Shown: piece by piece, positions 37,711 to 47,287 of the stretch
Layout of the letters: each line of letters begins with the position of its first letter
How positions within the stretch are numbered: the stretch's first letter is position 1
From: Ferrigenium straubiae
GTDB taxonomy: Bacteria; Pseudomonadota; Gammaproteobacteria; Burkholderiales; Gallionellaceae
Reading direction: 5' to 3'
DNA length: 64,000 nt
NCBI GenBank assembly: GCA_019449655.1
Contig: JAHQXD010000004.1
Location: 122,568-186,567 of the forward strand
Made by a program: the position numbers and the translations under genes
Notes under the pieces: generated by a model
What the model saw: the letters and a program-made list of their open reading frames with translations, nothing else
Databases searched by the model: none
What the model was told of the DNA's origin: nothing

Positions 37711-39201
37711 TTAGAGATTCAGCCGCCGGTACTGCACCGCCTCGGCAATATGTCTGGTTTCAATCCCGTCAACCCCTTCCAGGTCGGCGATGCTGCGCGC
37801 AACCTTGAGCACGCGGTGGTAGGCGCGCGCGGAGAGATTGAGGCGGCTGATGGCCTGTTGCAGCAGCACGGCGCCCTGTTCATCCGGCGCGCATAACTCG
37901 TCGATCTCAGTCACCGTAAGCTGCGCGTTGGCCTTGTCCTGGCGCGCGAGCTGGCGTTGCCTTGCGATTTCCACGCGCGCCTGCAAGTCGGCGCTGACTT
38001 CGCCGTCCGCCTTGTTGAGCAAATCGTCCTGCGCAACGGCGGGCACTTCGATCTGGATGTCGATGCGATCCAGCAGCGGCCCGGAAATCTTGTTGCGGTA
38101 GCGTGAGACCTGGTCGGGCGTGCAGCGGCATTTGCCGTTGTAGTGCCCGAGGTAGCCGCAGGGACACGGGTTCATCGCCGCGATGAGCTGGAACTGCGCG
38201 GGGAAATCAGCGCGCCGCGCGGCGCGCGAGATGGTGATGCGCCCGGATTCCAGCGGCTCGCGCAGCACTTCCAGCACGCTGCGCTCGAACTCCGGCAACT
38301 CGTCGAGGAACAGCACGCCGTGCAACGCCATTGAGATTTCGCCGGGGCGCGGGTTGCCACCGCCTCCGACCAGCGCTACGCCGGACGCGGTATGGTGCGG
38401 CGACCGGTAGGGGCGGGTCTTCCACTTCGCCACGTCGAAGCTGCCGTCGAGCGATTGCAGCGCCGCGCTCTGCAGAGCTTCTTCCTCGGACATCTGCGGC
38501 AGGATGCCGGGGAAGCGCGCCGCCAGCATGGACTTGCCGGTACCCGGCGGGCCGACCATGAGCACGCTGTGCCCGCCGGCAGCGGCGATCTCCAGCGCGC
38601 GCTTGGCCTGCGCCTGGCCTTTCACCTCGCGCATGTCCGGGTAATGCGGCGCGACCCTCTGCGGTGGGCTGTCATACGGCGCGAGGACTTCGCGTCCGGC
38701 GAGGTGCGCGGCGACCTGTAGCAGCGATTGCGCCGGATAGACGGTTGCCTCCTCCACCAGCGCGGCTTCGGCGGCATTGGCCTGCGGCAGGATAAAGGCG
38801 CGCCCGCTGTTCGAGGCGCGATAGGTCATCGCCAGCGCGCCGCGGATCGGGCGCAGCTCTCCGGTCAGCGCGAGCTCTCCGGCAAATTCATAATCATTCA
38901 GTCGGTCGGAGGGAATCTGGCCGGTCGCGGCGAGGATGCCGAGCGCAATGGGCAGATCGAAGCGTCCGCTTTCCTTGGGCAGGTCGGCGGGGGCGAGGTT
39001 GACGGTGATGCGGCGCGCCGGAAAATCGAACTGGCAGTTCTGCAAGGCCGCGCGCACGCGGTCCTTGCTTTCCTTGACCTCGGTTTCAGGCAGCCCGACG
39101 ATGGTGAAGCTTGGCAGGCCGTTGGCGAGGTGCACCTCGACGGTGACCAGCGCGGCCTCCATGCCGGATAAAGCGCGGCTGTAGAGAACAGCCAAGCTCA
39201 T
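37711..39201 (-). CDS. comM: ComM/YifB AAA+ helicase-like protein
   Basis: AAA+ protein that promotes branch migration in natural transformation in the characterised family. 496 residues. It has an N-terminal Lon-like domain (SFTIVGLPETEVKESKDRVRAAL, ADLPKESGRFDLPIALGIL), Walker A GPPGTGKSM (about 224) and a Mg-chelatase-type C-terminus. Four cysteines in CPCGYLGHYNGKCRC are typical. It ends head-on with the RluA-type gene stop. Confidence 0.95.
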   Translation of the reverse strand: MSLAVLYSRALSGMEAALVTVEVHLANGLPSFTIVGLPETEVKESKDRVRAALQNCQFDFPARRITVNLAPADLPKESGRFDLPIALGILAATGQIPSDRLNDYEFAGELALTGELRPIRGALAMTYRASNSGRAFILPQANAAEAALVEEATVYPAQSLLQVAAHLAGREVLAPYDSPPQRVAPHYPDMREVKGQAQAKRALEIAAAGGHSVLMVGPPGTGKSMLAARFPGILPQMSEEEALQSAALQSLDGSFDVAKWKTRPYRSPHHTASGVALVGGGGNPRPGEISMALHGVLFLDELPEFERSVLEVLREPLESGRITISRAARRADFPAQFQLIAAMNPCPCGYLGHYNGKCRCTPDQVSRYRNKISGPLLDRIDIQIEVPAVAQDDLLNKADGEVSADLQARVEIARQRQLARQDKANAQLTVTEIDELCAPDEQGAVLLQQAISRLNLSARAYHRVLKVARSIADLEGVDGIETRHIAEAVQYRRLNL

Positions 39202-39236
39202 GAAGTTACCTCTGAGTTTTCAGAGGCGCTCATAAA

Positions 39237-39485
39237 TTACTTTGCGGCGGTGTTGCGCTGCGCTTCCAGTTCCGCGACGCGCGCTTCCAGCGCGGTGAGG
39301 TGCTGGCGCGCGCGCGCCAGCACCTGTGCCTGGACGTCGAATTCTTCGCGCGTCACCAGATCCAGCTTGGCGAAGCCCTGCATGAGCATGGCGCGGGCAT
39401 TCTTCTCGATGTCCCTGGCGGGGCTGTTCTTCACCAGTTCGCTGATCTTGGCGGACAGGTCGTCAAAAATTTTTGTATCAGGCAT
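39237..39485 (-). CDS. ubiK: UbiK accessory factor of aerobic ubiquinone synthesis
   Basis: An 82-residue coiled-coil protein (formerly YqiC/BMFP). The N-terminal amphipathic helix IFDDLSAKISELVKNSPARD and the KLDLVTREEFDVQAQVLARAR coiled coil are diagnostic. It organises the Ubi complex with UbiJ in the known system. It lies 36 bp upstream of comM on the same strand. Confidence 0.92.
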   Translation of the reverse strand: MPDTKIFDDLSAKISELVKNSPARDIEKNARAMLMQGFAKLDLVTREEFDVQAQVLARARQHLTALEARVAELEAQRNTAAK

Positions 39486-39544
39486 GGTTTGTTCTCCCGT
39501 AGTTGATGCGCCCCGAAGTGTAGCAAGTTAAGCGTTTGCTTGCC

Positions 39545-39591
39545 GCACCTCATGGGTGCGAGGGTGTTTCCGATACGCACCAGGAACATGC
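39545..39591 (+). promoter_or_regulatory. two NtrC enhancer sites upstream of torF-glnK
   Basis: Site 1, GCACC-N5-GGTGC at 39545-39559, matches the NtrC dyad. Site 2, GCACC-N5-CATGC at 39577-39591, is a weaker match. Their centres are 32 bp apart, about three helical turns, the same spacing as the paired enhancer sites of enteric glnA, and lie near -130 and -98 from the predicted sigma54 start. Confidence 0.75.
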
Positions 39592-39653
39592 ATTGGCTCG
39601 CTCCGGCAGGTGCTGCCTAGCCCGCAACATAGTGTAATTCAAACATAATTCAG

Positions 39654-39671
39654 TTTGGCACGCATCCTGCT
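39654..39671 (+). promoter_or_regulatory. sigma54 (-24/-12) promoter of torF-glnK
   Basis: TTTGGCACGCATCCTGCT matches YTGGCACGNNNNTTGCW at all but one or two positions; the invariant GG (39657-39658) and GC (39669-39670) are exactly 10 bp apart. Transcription should start near 39682, 46 nt before the TorF ATG. With the NtrC sites upstream this is a nitrogen-regulated promoter. Confidence 0.85.
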
Positions 39672-39727
39672 GAGGAAGGGACGTGGAGATTTTTCCTCTC
39701 GTTCTTGACTCGAGAAAAGGAAACGTG

Positions 39728-40853
<1,126 letters not shown>

Positions 40854-40857
40854 GAAA

Positions 40858-41709
40858 TCAACGGAACACGATGGTCTTGTTGCCGCACACCAGCACGCGA
40901 TCCTCGACGTGATAGCGCAGGCCGCGCGCCAGCACGGTTTTTTCGATATCCTTGCCGTAGCGCACCATGTCTTCCACGGTGTCGCCGTGGTCGATGCGCG
41001 TGGTGTCCTGCTCGATGATCGGGCCGGCATCCAGTTCGGCGGTCGCGTAATGGCAGGTCGCGCCGATCAGCTTCACGCCGCGGTGGTAGGCCTGGTGGTA
41101 GGGCTTGGCGCCCGCGAAGGAGGGCAGGAAGCTGTGGTGGATGTTGATGATGCGCCCGGCATAGCGGGCGCATAAATCCGGCGGCATGATCTGCATGAAG
41201 CGCGCCAGCACCATCACGTCGCCGCGCGTTTCATCGAACTGGCGCGCAATTTCTGCAAAGGCCGCAGCCTTGTCCTGCATGGCGACATGATGGAACGGGA
41301 TACCGTGCCATTCGACGAAGCCGCGCAGGTCTTCATGGTTGGAGATCACGCAGGGAATCTCTACTTCCAGCTCGCCGCTGCGCCAGCGGTGCAGCAGGTC
41401 GTTGAGGCAATGATCCTGTTTGCTGACCAGTACCGCCACGCGTTTTTTTACGGCGGAATCGCTGACCTGCCAGTCCATGCTGAATTGTTCTGCCAGCGCG
41501 GCAAAGCGCGTACGCAATCCCGCCGCATCGAACGGCAGCGAGTCGGCGCGGATTTCCTGGCGCATGAAAAACCGCTGCGTCTCCTGATCGGTATGGTAGC
41601 TCGCCTCGACGATGAAGCCGCCATGCTGCGCAACAAAGCCGCTCACCGCCGCGACGATGCCGACCCGGTCCGGGCAGGAGAGTGTCAGCGTATAGCGGTG
41701 TTCGGCCAT
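40858..41709 (-). CDS. purU: formyltetrahydrofolate deformylase
   Basis: Releases formate from 10-formyl-THF, balancing one-carbon pools. 283 residues: N-terminal ACT domain (YTLTLSCPDRVGIVAAVSGF) and a formyltransferase-fold catalytic domain (NIHHSFLPSFAGAKPYHQAY with the catalytic His, TAELDAGPIIEQD with the Asp). It lies 15 bp from the ABC-F gene on the same strand. Confidence 0.96.
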   Translation of the reverse strand: MAEHRYTLTLSCPDRVGIVAAVSGFVAQHGGFIVEASYHTDQETQRFFMRQEIRADSLPFDAAGLRTRFAALAEQFSMDWQVSDSAVKKRVAVLVSKQDHCLNDLLHRWRSGELEVEIPCVISNHEDLRGFVEWHGIPFHHVAMQDKAAAFAEIARQFDETRGDVMVLARFMQIMPPDLCARYAGRIINIHHSFLPSFAGAKPYHQAYHRGVKLIGATCHYATAELDAGPIIEQDTTRIDHGDTVEDMVRYGKDIEKTVLARGLRYHVEDRVLVCGNKTIVFR

Positions 41710-41724
41710 GTTGGTTCCTATCGG

Positions 41725-43323
41725 TTAAAGTGCCATTCCCTGGTCGCGCAGGTACTCTTCGTAAGTGCCATGGTAGTCGGTCACGCCCTTCGCGGAAATC
41801 TCGATGATGCGCGTCGCGAGCGAGGAGACGAACTCGCGGTCGTGGCTGACGAAGATCAGCGTGCCCTTGTATTCCAGCAGTGCAGTGTTGAGCGACTCGA
41901 TGGATTCCATGTCCATGTGGTTGGTTGGCTCGTCCATCAGCAGCACGTTGGGGCGCTGCAGCATCAGCTTGCCGAACAGCATGCGCCCCTTCTCGCCGCC
42001 GGACAGCACCTTGACGCTTTTCTTCACTTCGTCGCCGGAAAACAGCAGGCGCCCGAGCGTGCCGCGCACCACCTGGTCGTCATCGTGCGGGCCGCGCCAG
42101 TAGGTCATCCAGTCGGTCAGGGTCTTGTCCTCGGCGAACTCGTGCGCGTGGTCCTGCGCGTAGTAGCCGAGTTTGGCCTTGTCCGCCCACTTGATGGTGC
42201 CGGTATCGGGTTCGAGGTCTCCCGCCAGGCAGCGCAGCAGCGTGGTCTTGCCGATGCCGTTCGGGCCGATGATGGCAACCTTCTCGCCCGCATCGATGCG
42301 GAAATTCACGTTGGAAAACAGCATGCGGTCGAAGCCCTTGGCCATCTGCTGCACCTCCACCGCGGTGCGGTGCAGCTTCTCGCGTTCGTCGTATTCGTAG
42401 CGGATGAACGGGTACTGGCGGCTGGAGGGCTTGATGTCCTCGACCTTGATCTTGTCGATCTGACGCGCGCGCGAGGTGGCCTGGCGCGCCTTGGAGGCGT
42501 TCGCCGAGAAGCGCGCGACGAAGGCCCTCAGCTCGGCGATCTTTTCCTTGGCCTTGGCGTTGTCGGCGGACTGCTGTTCGCGCGCCTGCGTCGAGGCGAA
42601 CATGTAGTCGTCGTAATTGCCCGGATACACGGTGATCCTGCCGTAGTCGAGGTCGGCCATGTGGGTGCACACGCTGTTCAGGAAGTGGCGGTCGTGCGAG
42701 ATGATGACCATCGTCGAGTTACGCGCATTGAGGATGTCTTCGAGCCAGCGGATGGTGTTGATGTCGAGGTTGTTGGTCGGTTCATCGAGCAGCAGGATGT
42801 CCGGGTTGGAGAACAGCGCCTGCGCCAGCAGCACGCGCAGCTTGAAGCCGGGCGCGACTTCGCGCATCGGGCCGTTGTGCAGCTCGATGGCGATGCCCAC
42901 GCCGAGCAGCAGTTCACCGGCGCGCGGCTCGGCGGTGTAGCCGTCGTATTCGGCAAAGGTCGCCTCCAGGTCGGCGGCGCGCATGTAGTCTTCCTCGCTG
43001 GCGTCCGGGTTGGCGTAGATCGCGTCGCGCTCGCTCATTGCCGCCCACATCTCGCTATGACCCATCATCACCACGTCCAGCACGCGCATATCTTCGTAGG
43101 CGAACTGGTCCTGGCGCAGCTTGCCGAGGCGCTCGTTCTTGTCCAGCATCACGTTGCCGGAAGACGGCTCCAGGTCGCCGCCGAGGATCTTCATGAAGGT
43201 GGACTTGCCGCAGCCGTTCGCGCCGATCAGGCCGTAGCGGTTGCCGTCGCCGAACTTCACGGAGACGTTTTCAAAAAGCGGCTTGGCGCCAAATTGCATG
43301 GTGATGTTTGCGGTGGAAAGCAT
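41725..43323 (-). CDS. ybiT: ABC-F ATPase, YbiT type
   Basis: Ribosome-associated ABC-F translation factor, 532 residues with two nucleotide-binding domains and no membrane segment. Walker A is GANGCGKST in domain 1 and GPNGIGKTT in domain 2; Walker B is [12 protein letters not shown] and [12 protein letters not shown]. Domain 2 has a regular LSGGEKGR signature, while domain 1 reads [16 protein letters not shown], the degenerate form seen in YbiT. The linker (about 240-320) is Arg/Lys-rich. Confidence 0.95.
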   Translation of the reverse strand: MLSTANITMQFGAKPLFENVSVKFGDGNRYGLIGANGCGKSTFMKILGGDLEPSSGNVMLDKNERLGKLRQDQFAYEDMRVLDVVMMGHSEMWAAMSERDAIYANPDASEEDYMRAADLEATFAEYDGYTAEPRAGELLLGVGIAIELHNGPMREVAPGFKLRVLLAQALFSNPDILLLDEPTNNLDINTIRWLEDILNARNSTMVIISHDRHFLNSVCTHMADLDYGRITVYPGNYDDYMFASTQAREQQSADNAKAKEKIAELRAFVARFSANASKARQATSRARQIDKIKVEDIKPSSRQYPFIRYEYDEREKLHRTAVEVQQMAKGFDRMLFSNVNFRIDAGEKVAIIGPNGIGKTTLLRCLAGDLEPDTGTIKWADKAKLGYYAQDHAHEFAEDKTLTDWMTYWRGPHDDDQVVRGTLGRLLFSGDEVKKSVKVLSGGEKGRMLFGKLMLQRPNVLLMDEPTNHMDMESIESLNTALLEYKGTLIFVSHDREFVSSLATRIIEISAKGVTDYHGTYEEYLRDQGMAL

Positions 43324-43386
43324 TAAAAACCTGACTTCGGAAAATTTTGGAGCGCGATTTTATCACCCTGCGCACCTCGCACCGAA

Positions 43387-43584
43387 CTAAAACGCGGCTG
43401 CGGTTAACCTTGCCGGGCGGTTCACCGCGAAAAGATGGGCGATAACGGCCAATAACATCGTCCCAATCAGGGACATCCGGTCTTGATGCTCCCGCGCGAG
43501 TTGCGTATAGTGACTTGCCTGTGTTTTTGCTTGGTTGTATGAGTCATCGCAGCACCATCGCAACTTAATATTTTCCCGTCGCAA
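43387..43584 (-). CDS. doubtful 65-residue ORF in the ABC-F/DUF971 gap
   Basis: The divergent 330-bp gap 43324-43653 holds one frame worth noting: TTG 43584, MRRENIKLRWCCDD, one hydrophobic stretch (MSLIGTMLLAVIAHLFAV) and a basic end. It lacks a ribosome site and family resemblance, so it may not be a gene. Nothing else is recognised in the gap. Confidence 0.25.
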   Translation of the reverse strand: MRRENIKLRWCCDDSYNQAKTQASHYTQLAREHQDRMSLIGTMLLAVIAHLFAVNRPARLTAAAF

Positions 43585-43653
43585 AATTGCTATTCAGGTT
43601 GATTGGCGCCTGCTGTGCGGCGCGGTTTTTCACTACCAACGGAATTTGGAATC

Positions 43654-44064
43654 ATGTCAGGACACCCTACGGAAATTAAATTACATCAGCAATCCCGCGC
43701 GCTCGAGATCGCATTTGACGATGGCGCATGCTTTCAAATGCCCTACGAGTTTCTGCGGGTGCACTCGCCGTCGGCCGAGGTGAGGGGGCATGGCGTCGGC
43801 CAGGAGACCCTGCAGGTCGGCAAGAGGGATGTGAAGGTGCTTGAGGTTTTGCCGGTCGGCAATTATGCGATGAAGATCGTCTTCGACGATGGTCACGACT
43901 CCGGCCTTTACACCTGGGATTATCTCTACAATCTGGGCAAGCATCAGGCCGAGTTGTGGCAGGAGTATCTGGAGAAATTGGCTGCTGCGGGCGGAAGCCG
44001 CGAGCCCGGCAGCGAGCCGGAGCCCCAGAAAGGCGGTTGCGGGAGTGGCGGCTGCAGCCATTGA
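43654..44064 (+). CDS. DUF971 protein (GBBH-like N-terminal domain)
   Basis: A 136-residue protein with the DUF971 core (LEIAFDDGACFQMPYEFLRV, VGQETLQVGKRDVKVLEV, IVFDDGHDSGLYTWDYLYNL). It ends in a Gly/Cys tail, GGCGSGGCSH. In larger proteins this domain binds zinc. It sits directly upstream of the Fe-S carrier gene apbC, a recurring pairing consistent with a role in Fe-S or metal handling (inference). GGAATTTGGA precedes ATG 43654. Confidence 0.88.
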   Translation: MSGHPTEIKLHQQSRALEIAFDDGACFQMPYEFLRVHSPSAEVRGHGVGQETLQVGKRDVKVLEVLPVGNYAMKIVFDDGHDSGLYTWDYLYNLGKHQAELWQEYLEKLAAAGGSREPGSEPEPQKGGCGSGGCSH

Positions 44065-44127
44065 GTTAGAATAGCCGGGCAGATTGGCACCGGTTTTCAG
44101 TTTTTCAAATGATTTCAGGAGTAAATG

Positions 44128-45219
44128 ATGAGTTTTAGCGAAGCTGATGTGCAAGGCGCACTGAAGAATCTGATCGACCCGAATACCCAGAAGGATTTCG
44201 CCAGCGGCAAATCCCTGAAGAGCGTCAAGATCGACGGCAACAACGTGTCGGTGGATATCGCGCTCGGCTACCCCGCGAAGAGCGTGCTGGACGAGATACG
44301 CGCCATGATCGAAGCGCATCTCAAGGCGGCATTGCCGGGCAGTAGCGTCAGCGCCAACGTGACCAGCAAGGTGGTGCAGCACGCGGTGCCGCACGGCGCG
44401 AAGCTGGTGGACGGCGTGCGCAACATCATCGCGGTGGCGAGCGGCAAGGGCGGGGTGGGCAAGTCCACCACCGCGGTCAATATCGCGCTGGCGCTGGCCG
44501 CCGAGGGCGCGCGCGTCGGCATGCTGGACGCCGACATCTACGGGCCTTCGCAACCGACCATGCTGGGTATTTCCGGCCAGCCCAATACGGACGGCAGCCA
44601 CTTCATGGAGCCGATGATCAATCACGGCCTGCAGGCGATGTCCATCGGCTTCCTCATCGGCGGCGACGACACGCCGATGATCTGGCGCGGCCCGATGGTC
44701 GTGCAGGCGCTGGAACAGCTGCTGCGCCAGACGCGCTGGGACGACTTGGATTACCTGGTTGTCGATCTGCCACCCGGCACCGGCGACATCCAGCTCTCGC
44801 TGGCGCAACAGGTGCCGGTCACCGGCGCGGTGATCGTGACCACGCCGCAGGACATCGCGCTGATGGATGCGCGCAAGGGACTCAAGATGTTCGAGAAGGT
44901 CGGCATCAAGATCCTCGGCATCGTGGAAAACATGAGCACGCACATCTGTTCCAAGTGCGGGCATGAGGAGCATATTTTCGGATCGGGCGGCGGCGAGAAG
45001 ATGTGCGCCGATTACAACGTCGAGTTTCTCGGCGGCCTGCCGCTGGACATCCGCATCCGCGAACAGACCGATTCCGGCAAACCGACGGTGGTCGCCGATC
45101 CCGACGGCCAGGTCGCGAAGGTATACAAGCAGATCGCGCGCCGCATCGCGGTCAAGATCGCGGACATGGCGCAGAACCGCAGCGCCGTGTTCCCGAAAGT
45201 GGTGGTGCAGAACACCTGA
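44128..45219 (+). CDS. apbC: ApbC/Mrp, P-loop Fe-S cluster carrier
   Basis: A 363-residue Fe-S scaffold/carrier ATPase. An N-terminal MIP18-type (DUF59) domain (1-85) is followed by the deviant Walker A SGKGGVGKST (about 108), DADIYGPSQPTMLG, and the cluster-binding ICSKCGHEEHIFG (CX2C). ATG 44128 is better spaced from AGGAG than ATG 44125. It follows DUF971 and precedes the cNMP-binding gene. Confidence 0.95.
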   Translation: MSFSEADVQGALKNLIDPNTQKDFASGKSLKSVKIDGNNVSVDIALGYPAKSVLDEIRAMIEAHLKAALPGSSVSANVTSKVVQHAVPHGAKLVDGVRNIIAVASGKGGVGKSTTAVNIALALAAEGARVGMLDADIYGPSQPTMLGISGQPNTDGSHFMEPMINHGLQAMSIGFLIGGDDTPMIWRGPMVVQALEQLLRQTRWDDLDYLVVDLPPGTGDIQLSLAQQVPVTGAVIVTTPQDIALMDARKGLKMFEKVGIKILGIVENMSTHICSKCGHEEHIFGSGGGEKMCADYNVEFLGGLPLDIRIREQTDSGKPTVVADPDGQVAKVYKQIARRIAVKIADMAQNRSAVFPKVVVQNT

Positions 45220-45240
45220 TGGAAAACGGAACGGCGAATC

Positions 45241-45834
45241 GTGGCATTGGATAGCGCAAAATCATCCCTGGCGTCGCTTGAGATGCTGGAGCCCGGCAAG
45301 CTGTTTCCGGAGCGCCGCCAGCAAGCCGCAGGCGCGACTCCAGACCGGCGCCAGCATCCCCAGTCGGGAACGACGTCTTCGGATCGGATTGCGGCCATGC
45401 TCGAGAACGTGCAGATGTTCAAGGATCTCGAGTGGGCGCAAATCAAGGCGTTGTCTGAGTATCTACAGATATATCGCGCCGCCCCAGGCGCAGTACTTTT
45501 CCGCGAGGGCGACAAGGGGGACTTCATGTGCGTCGTGCTCGAAGGCAAGCTCGAGGTTCACAAGGAAGACAACCGGCGCGTGGACAAGACCGTTACCACG
45601 ATCCTTCCCGGCCGTAGCTTGGGCGAAATGACCATCGTGGACGGCGAGCCGCGCTCAGCAACGGCGGTGGTCGTTGCGCCGTCGGTACTGGCCGTGCTGA
45701 CCCAGGAAAACTTCATGCAGATCATGCGCGACAAGCCCGCGCTTTCGGCGCAACTGCTGTTCAAGATCGCGCAACTGATCAGCCAGCGCCTGCGCCTGAC
45801 CAGCGGCATCCTGGTGGACTATCTGGAAAACTGA
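45241..45834 (+). CDS. cyclic-nucleotide-binding domain protein without HTH
   Basis: A 197-residue protein. A poorly conserved N-terminus (1-60) is followed by a cNMP-binding domain (about 60-180) with FREGDKGDFMCVVLEGKLEV and a phosphate-binding cassette SLGEMTIVDGEPRSATAVV (conserved Glu, Arg, Thr). It ends in a short helix without a DNA-binding domain, so it is a stand-alone sensor. The start is GTG 45241. A strong terminator follows at 45861. Confidence 0.88.
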   Translation: MALDSAKSSLASLEMLEPGKLFPERRQQAAGATPDRRQHPQSGTTSSDRIAAMLENVQMFKDLEWAQIKALSEYLQIYRAAPGAVLFREGDKGDFMCVVLEGKLEVHKEDNRRVDKTVTTILPGRSLGEMTIVDGEPRSATAVVVAPSVLAVLTQENFMQIMRDKPALSAQLLFKIAQLISQRLRLTSGILVDYLEN

Positions 45835-45860
45835 ACCGGGTTTTTACAGTGGCAGAAAAA

Positions 45861-45886
45861 GGGCGCGATTTATCGCGCCCTTTTTT
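45861..45886. terminator. bidirectional intrinsic terminator
   Basis: GGGCGCGA-TTTA-TCGCGCCC followed by TTTTTT on the plus strand and preceded by AAAAA, so it gives a U-tract on both strands. It separates the cNMP gene (plus) from ubiT (minus). Confidence 0.95.
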
Positions 45887-45914
45887 CTGATAACCGAATA
45901 GACGAATAATTGAA

Positions 45915-46379
45915 TTACGCCAGCAGGCGCGTACGGAGTTTGTTGAGCAGGCGCACCGGCAGCAGGGCGCCCAAATCCAGCGGCGGTAGCTCCATCGCAT
46001 CCAGCGTGTTCTTCACCAGCAACCCCATTTCGGTATCTCCCTCCATGACCAGCCGGCGGCTGAAGAACAGCGTGTCCGGGTCTTCTTTGCGCAGCGCGAG
46101 CAGGAAAAAATCCTGCGCGCTGGCGCTGATGGACAGGTCGGGGCGGGAGACCGCGTGCCGCGCGAGCAGCCCCTGTGCGCCGAGGGTGAAGTGGAAGGTC
46201 AGGCCGGCATCTTTGACGCGGATGCAGACCTGTTTTCCGTGCAGGGGCTGCCAGGTCTCGTCGTGCAGCCTGTCGCCCAGCGCCAGGTTGATGGCGCGCG
46301 CAAAAATCAGCGAGTGGGGGTAGCGCGGCAGCAGCGAGATCAGGTTGCCGACAGGTTGCGGAATCAGGAAGGGCTTCAT
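45915..46379 (-). CDS. ubiT: UbiT, SCP2-type lipid-binding factor of O2-independent ubiquinone synthesis
   Basis: A 154-residue SCP2-fold protein: LPRYPHSLIFARAINLALGDRL, VKDAGLTFHFTLGAQGLLA, DLSISASAQDFFLLALRKEDPDTLFFSRRL, MEGDTEMGLLVKNTLDAMEL. UbiT binds the hydrophobic quinone precursors in the anaerobic pathway. It is the last gene of the yhcC-ubiU-ubiV-ubiT series and ends at the bidirectional terminator. Confidence 0.94.
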   Translation of the reverse strand: MKPFLIPQPVGNLISLLPRYPHSLIFARAINLALGDRLHDETWQPLHGKQVCIRVKDAGLTFHFTLGAQGLLARHAVSRPDLSISASAQDFFLLALRKEDPDTLFFSRRLVMEGDTEMGLLVKNTLDAMELPPLDLGALLPVRLLNKLRTRLLA

Positions 46380-46393
46380 GCGATCACCTCACT

Positions 46394-47284
46394 CTAGTCG
46401 CGGATGAAATCGAGGCCGGGTTTGCCGTGCCAGTAGCCGTTGCAGGACGCGGCCGGCATCAGGTCCTTGATCTGTGCCAAGGCCTGTTCGGGCGTCAGGC
46501 GCTGCTCCATGCTTTCACGGAACAGGCCGAGTATCTTGCCGCTATGGTGCGCCTGCGGGCTGACCCGCACCACATCTACCCCTGCGCCCTGCAGGGAATC
46601 GAGTTCGCCGATCAGGTTATGCACCAGCGCCGACTGGGTCTGGATGCCGTTCAGGTTCAGGAAGGGCTGGCCCTCGCGGGTCTTCAGGGCGAGGCCGTCC
46701 TCGTAATCGAGGCACTTGAACTGGCAGTCGTCCTTCTGCAGGTTGTGGTGGCGCGCGGTGAAGCAGCGTGCCGAAAAGGCCAGCGGCAGGCGGCCGTAGG
46801 CGAATACCTCGGTTTCCAGCTTCGTCTGACGGTTGTTGTTGATCGAGACCAGCGCCTCGCGCGACATTTCCAGTGGCATCACCCAGCGTGTTGCACCCAG
46901 TCCGGTGAGCATGTCGAGGGTCTGCGGATTGTAGATGTTCAGGAACGGGCCTGCCACGAACGGCATCTTGTTCGCCAGAAGGCGCACCGCACCCATGTCG
47001 TTGGCCTCGACGCGGAAATTTTCGTTTTCGGCGATCTTGCGCAGCGTCTTGAGGTCGTTTTCGGACTCGATCAGCGTCTGCGTCGAGAGCACCACTTCCT
47101 TGCCGGCGGCGGTGAGCCGTTCCGCCATGTCCAGATAATCCTGCAGGCGCAGCAGGTGGCGGCGCGAACAGACGGTTTCGCCGAGGTAGATGATGTCCAC
47201 GGGCGCGCTGGCCATCTCGTCGTAAAACCCGAGCATGGTGTCGCGATCCCAATAGTAGAGGACGGGGCCGAGAGCTAGCTTCAT
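46394..47284 (-). CDS. ubiV: UbiV, O2-independent ubiquinone hydroxylation protein
   Basis: U32-family Fe-S protein, 296 residues. The four cluster cysteines are visible: C39 (GETVCSRRH) and the group in ARCFTARHHNLQKDDCQFKC, matching C39, C180, C193 and C197 of E. coli UbiV. It pairs with UbiU to hydroxylate the ring without O2 using prephenate. It lies 3 bp after ubiU. Confidence 0.95.
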   Translation of the reverse strand: MKLALGPVLYYWDRDTMLGFYDEMASAPVDIIYLGETVCSRRHLLRLQDYLDMAERLTAAGKEVVLSTQTLIESENDLKTLRKIAENENFRVEANDMGAVRLLANKMPFVAGPFLNIYNPQTLDMLTGLGATRWVMPLEMSREALVSINNNRQTKLETEVFAYGRLPLAFSARCFTARHHNLQKDDCQFKCLDYEDGLALKTREGQPFLNLNGIQTQSALVHNLIGELDSLQGAGVDVVRVSPQAHHSGKILGLFRESMEQRLTPEQALAQIKDLMPAASCNGYWHGKPGLDFIRD

Positions 47285-47287
47285 ATC

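Noticed and set aside
41287..43326. 679-residue plus-strand ORF opposite purU and the ABC-F gene
   Set aside because: Antisense shadow; both minus-strand proteins are full length with intact motifs.
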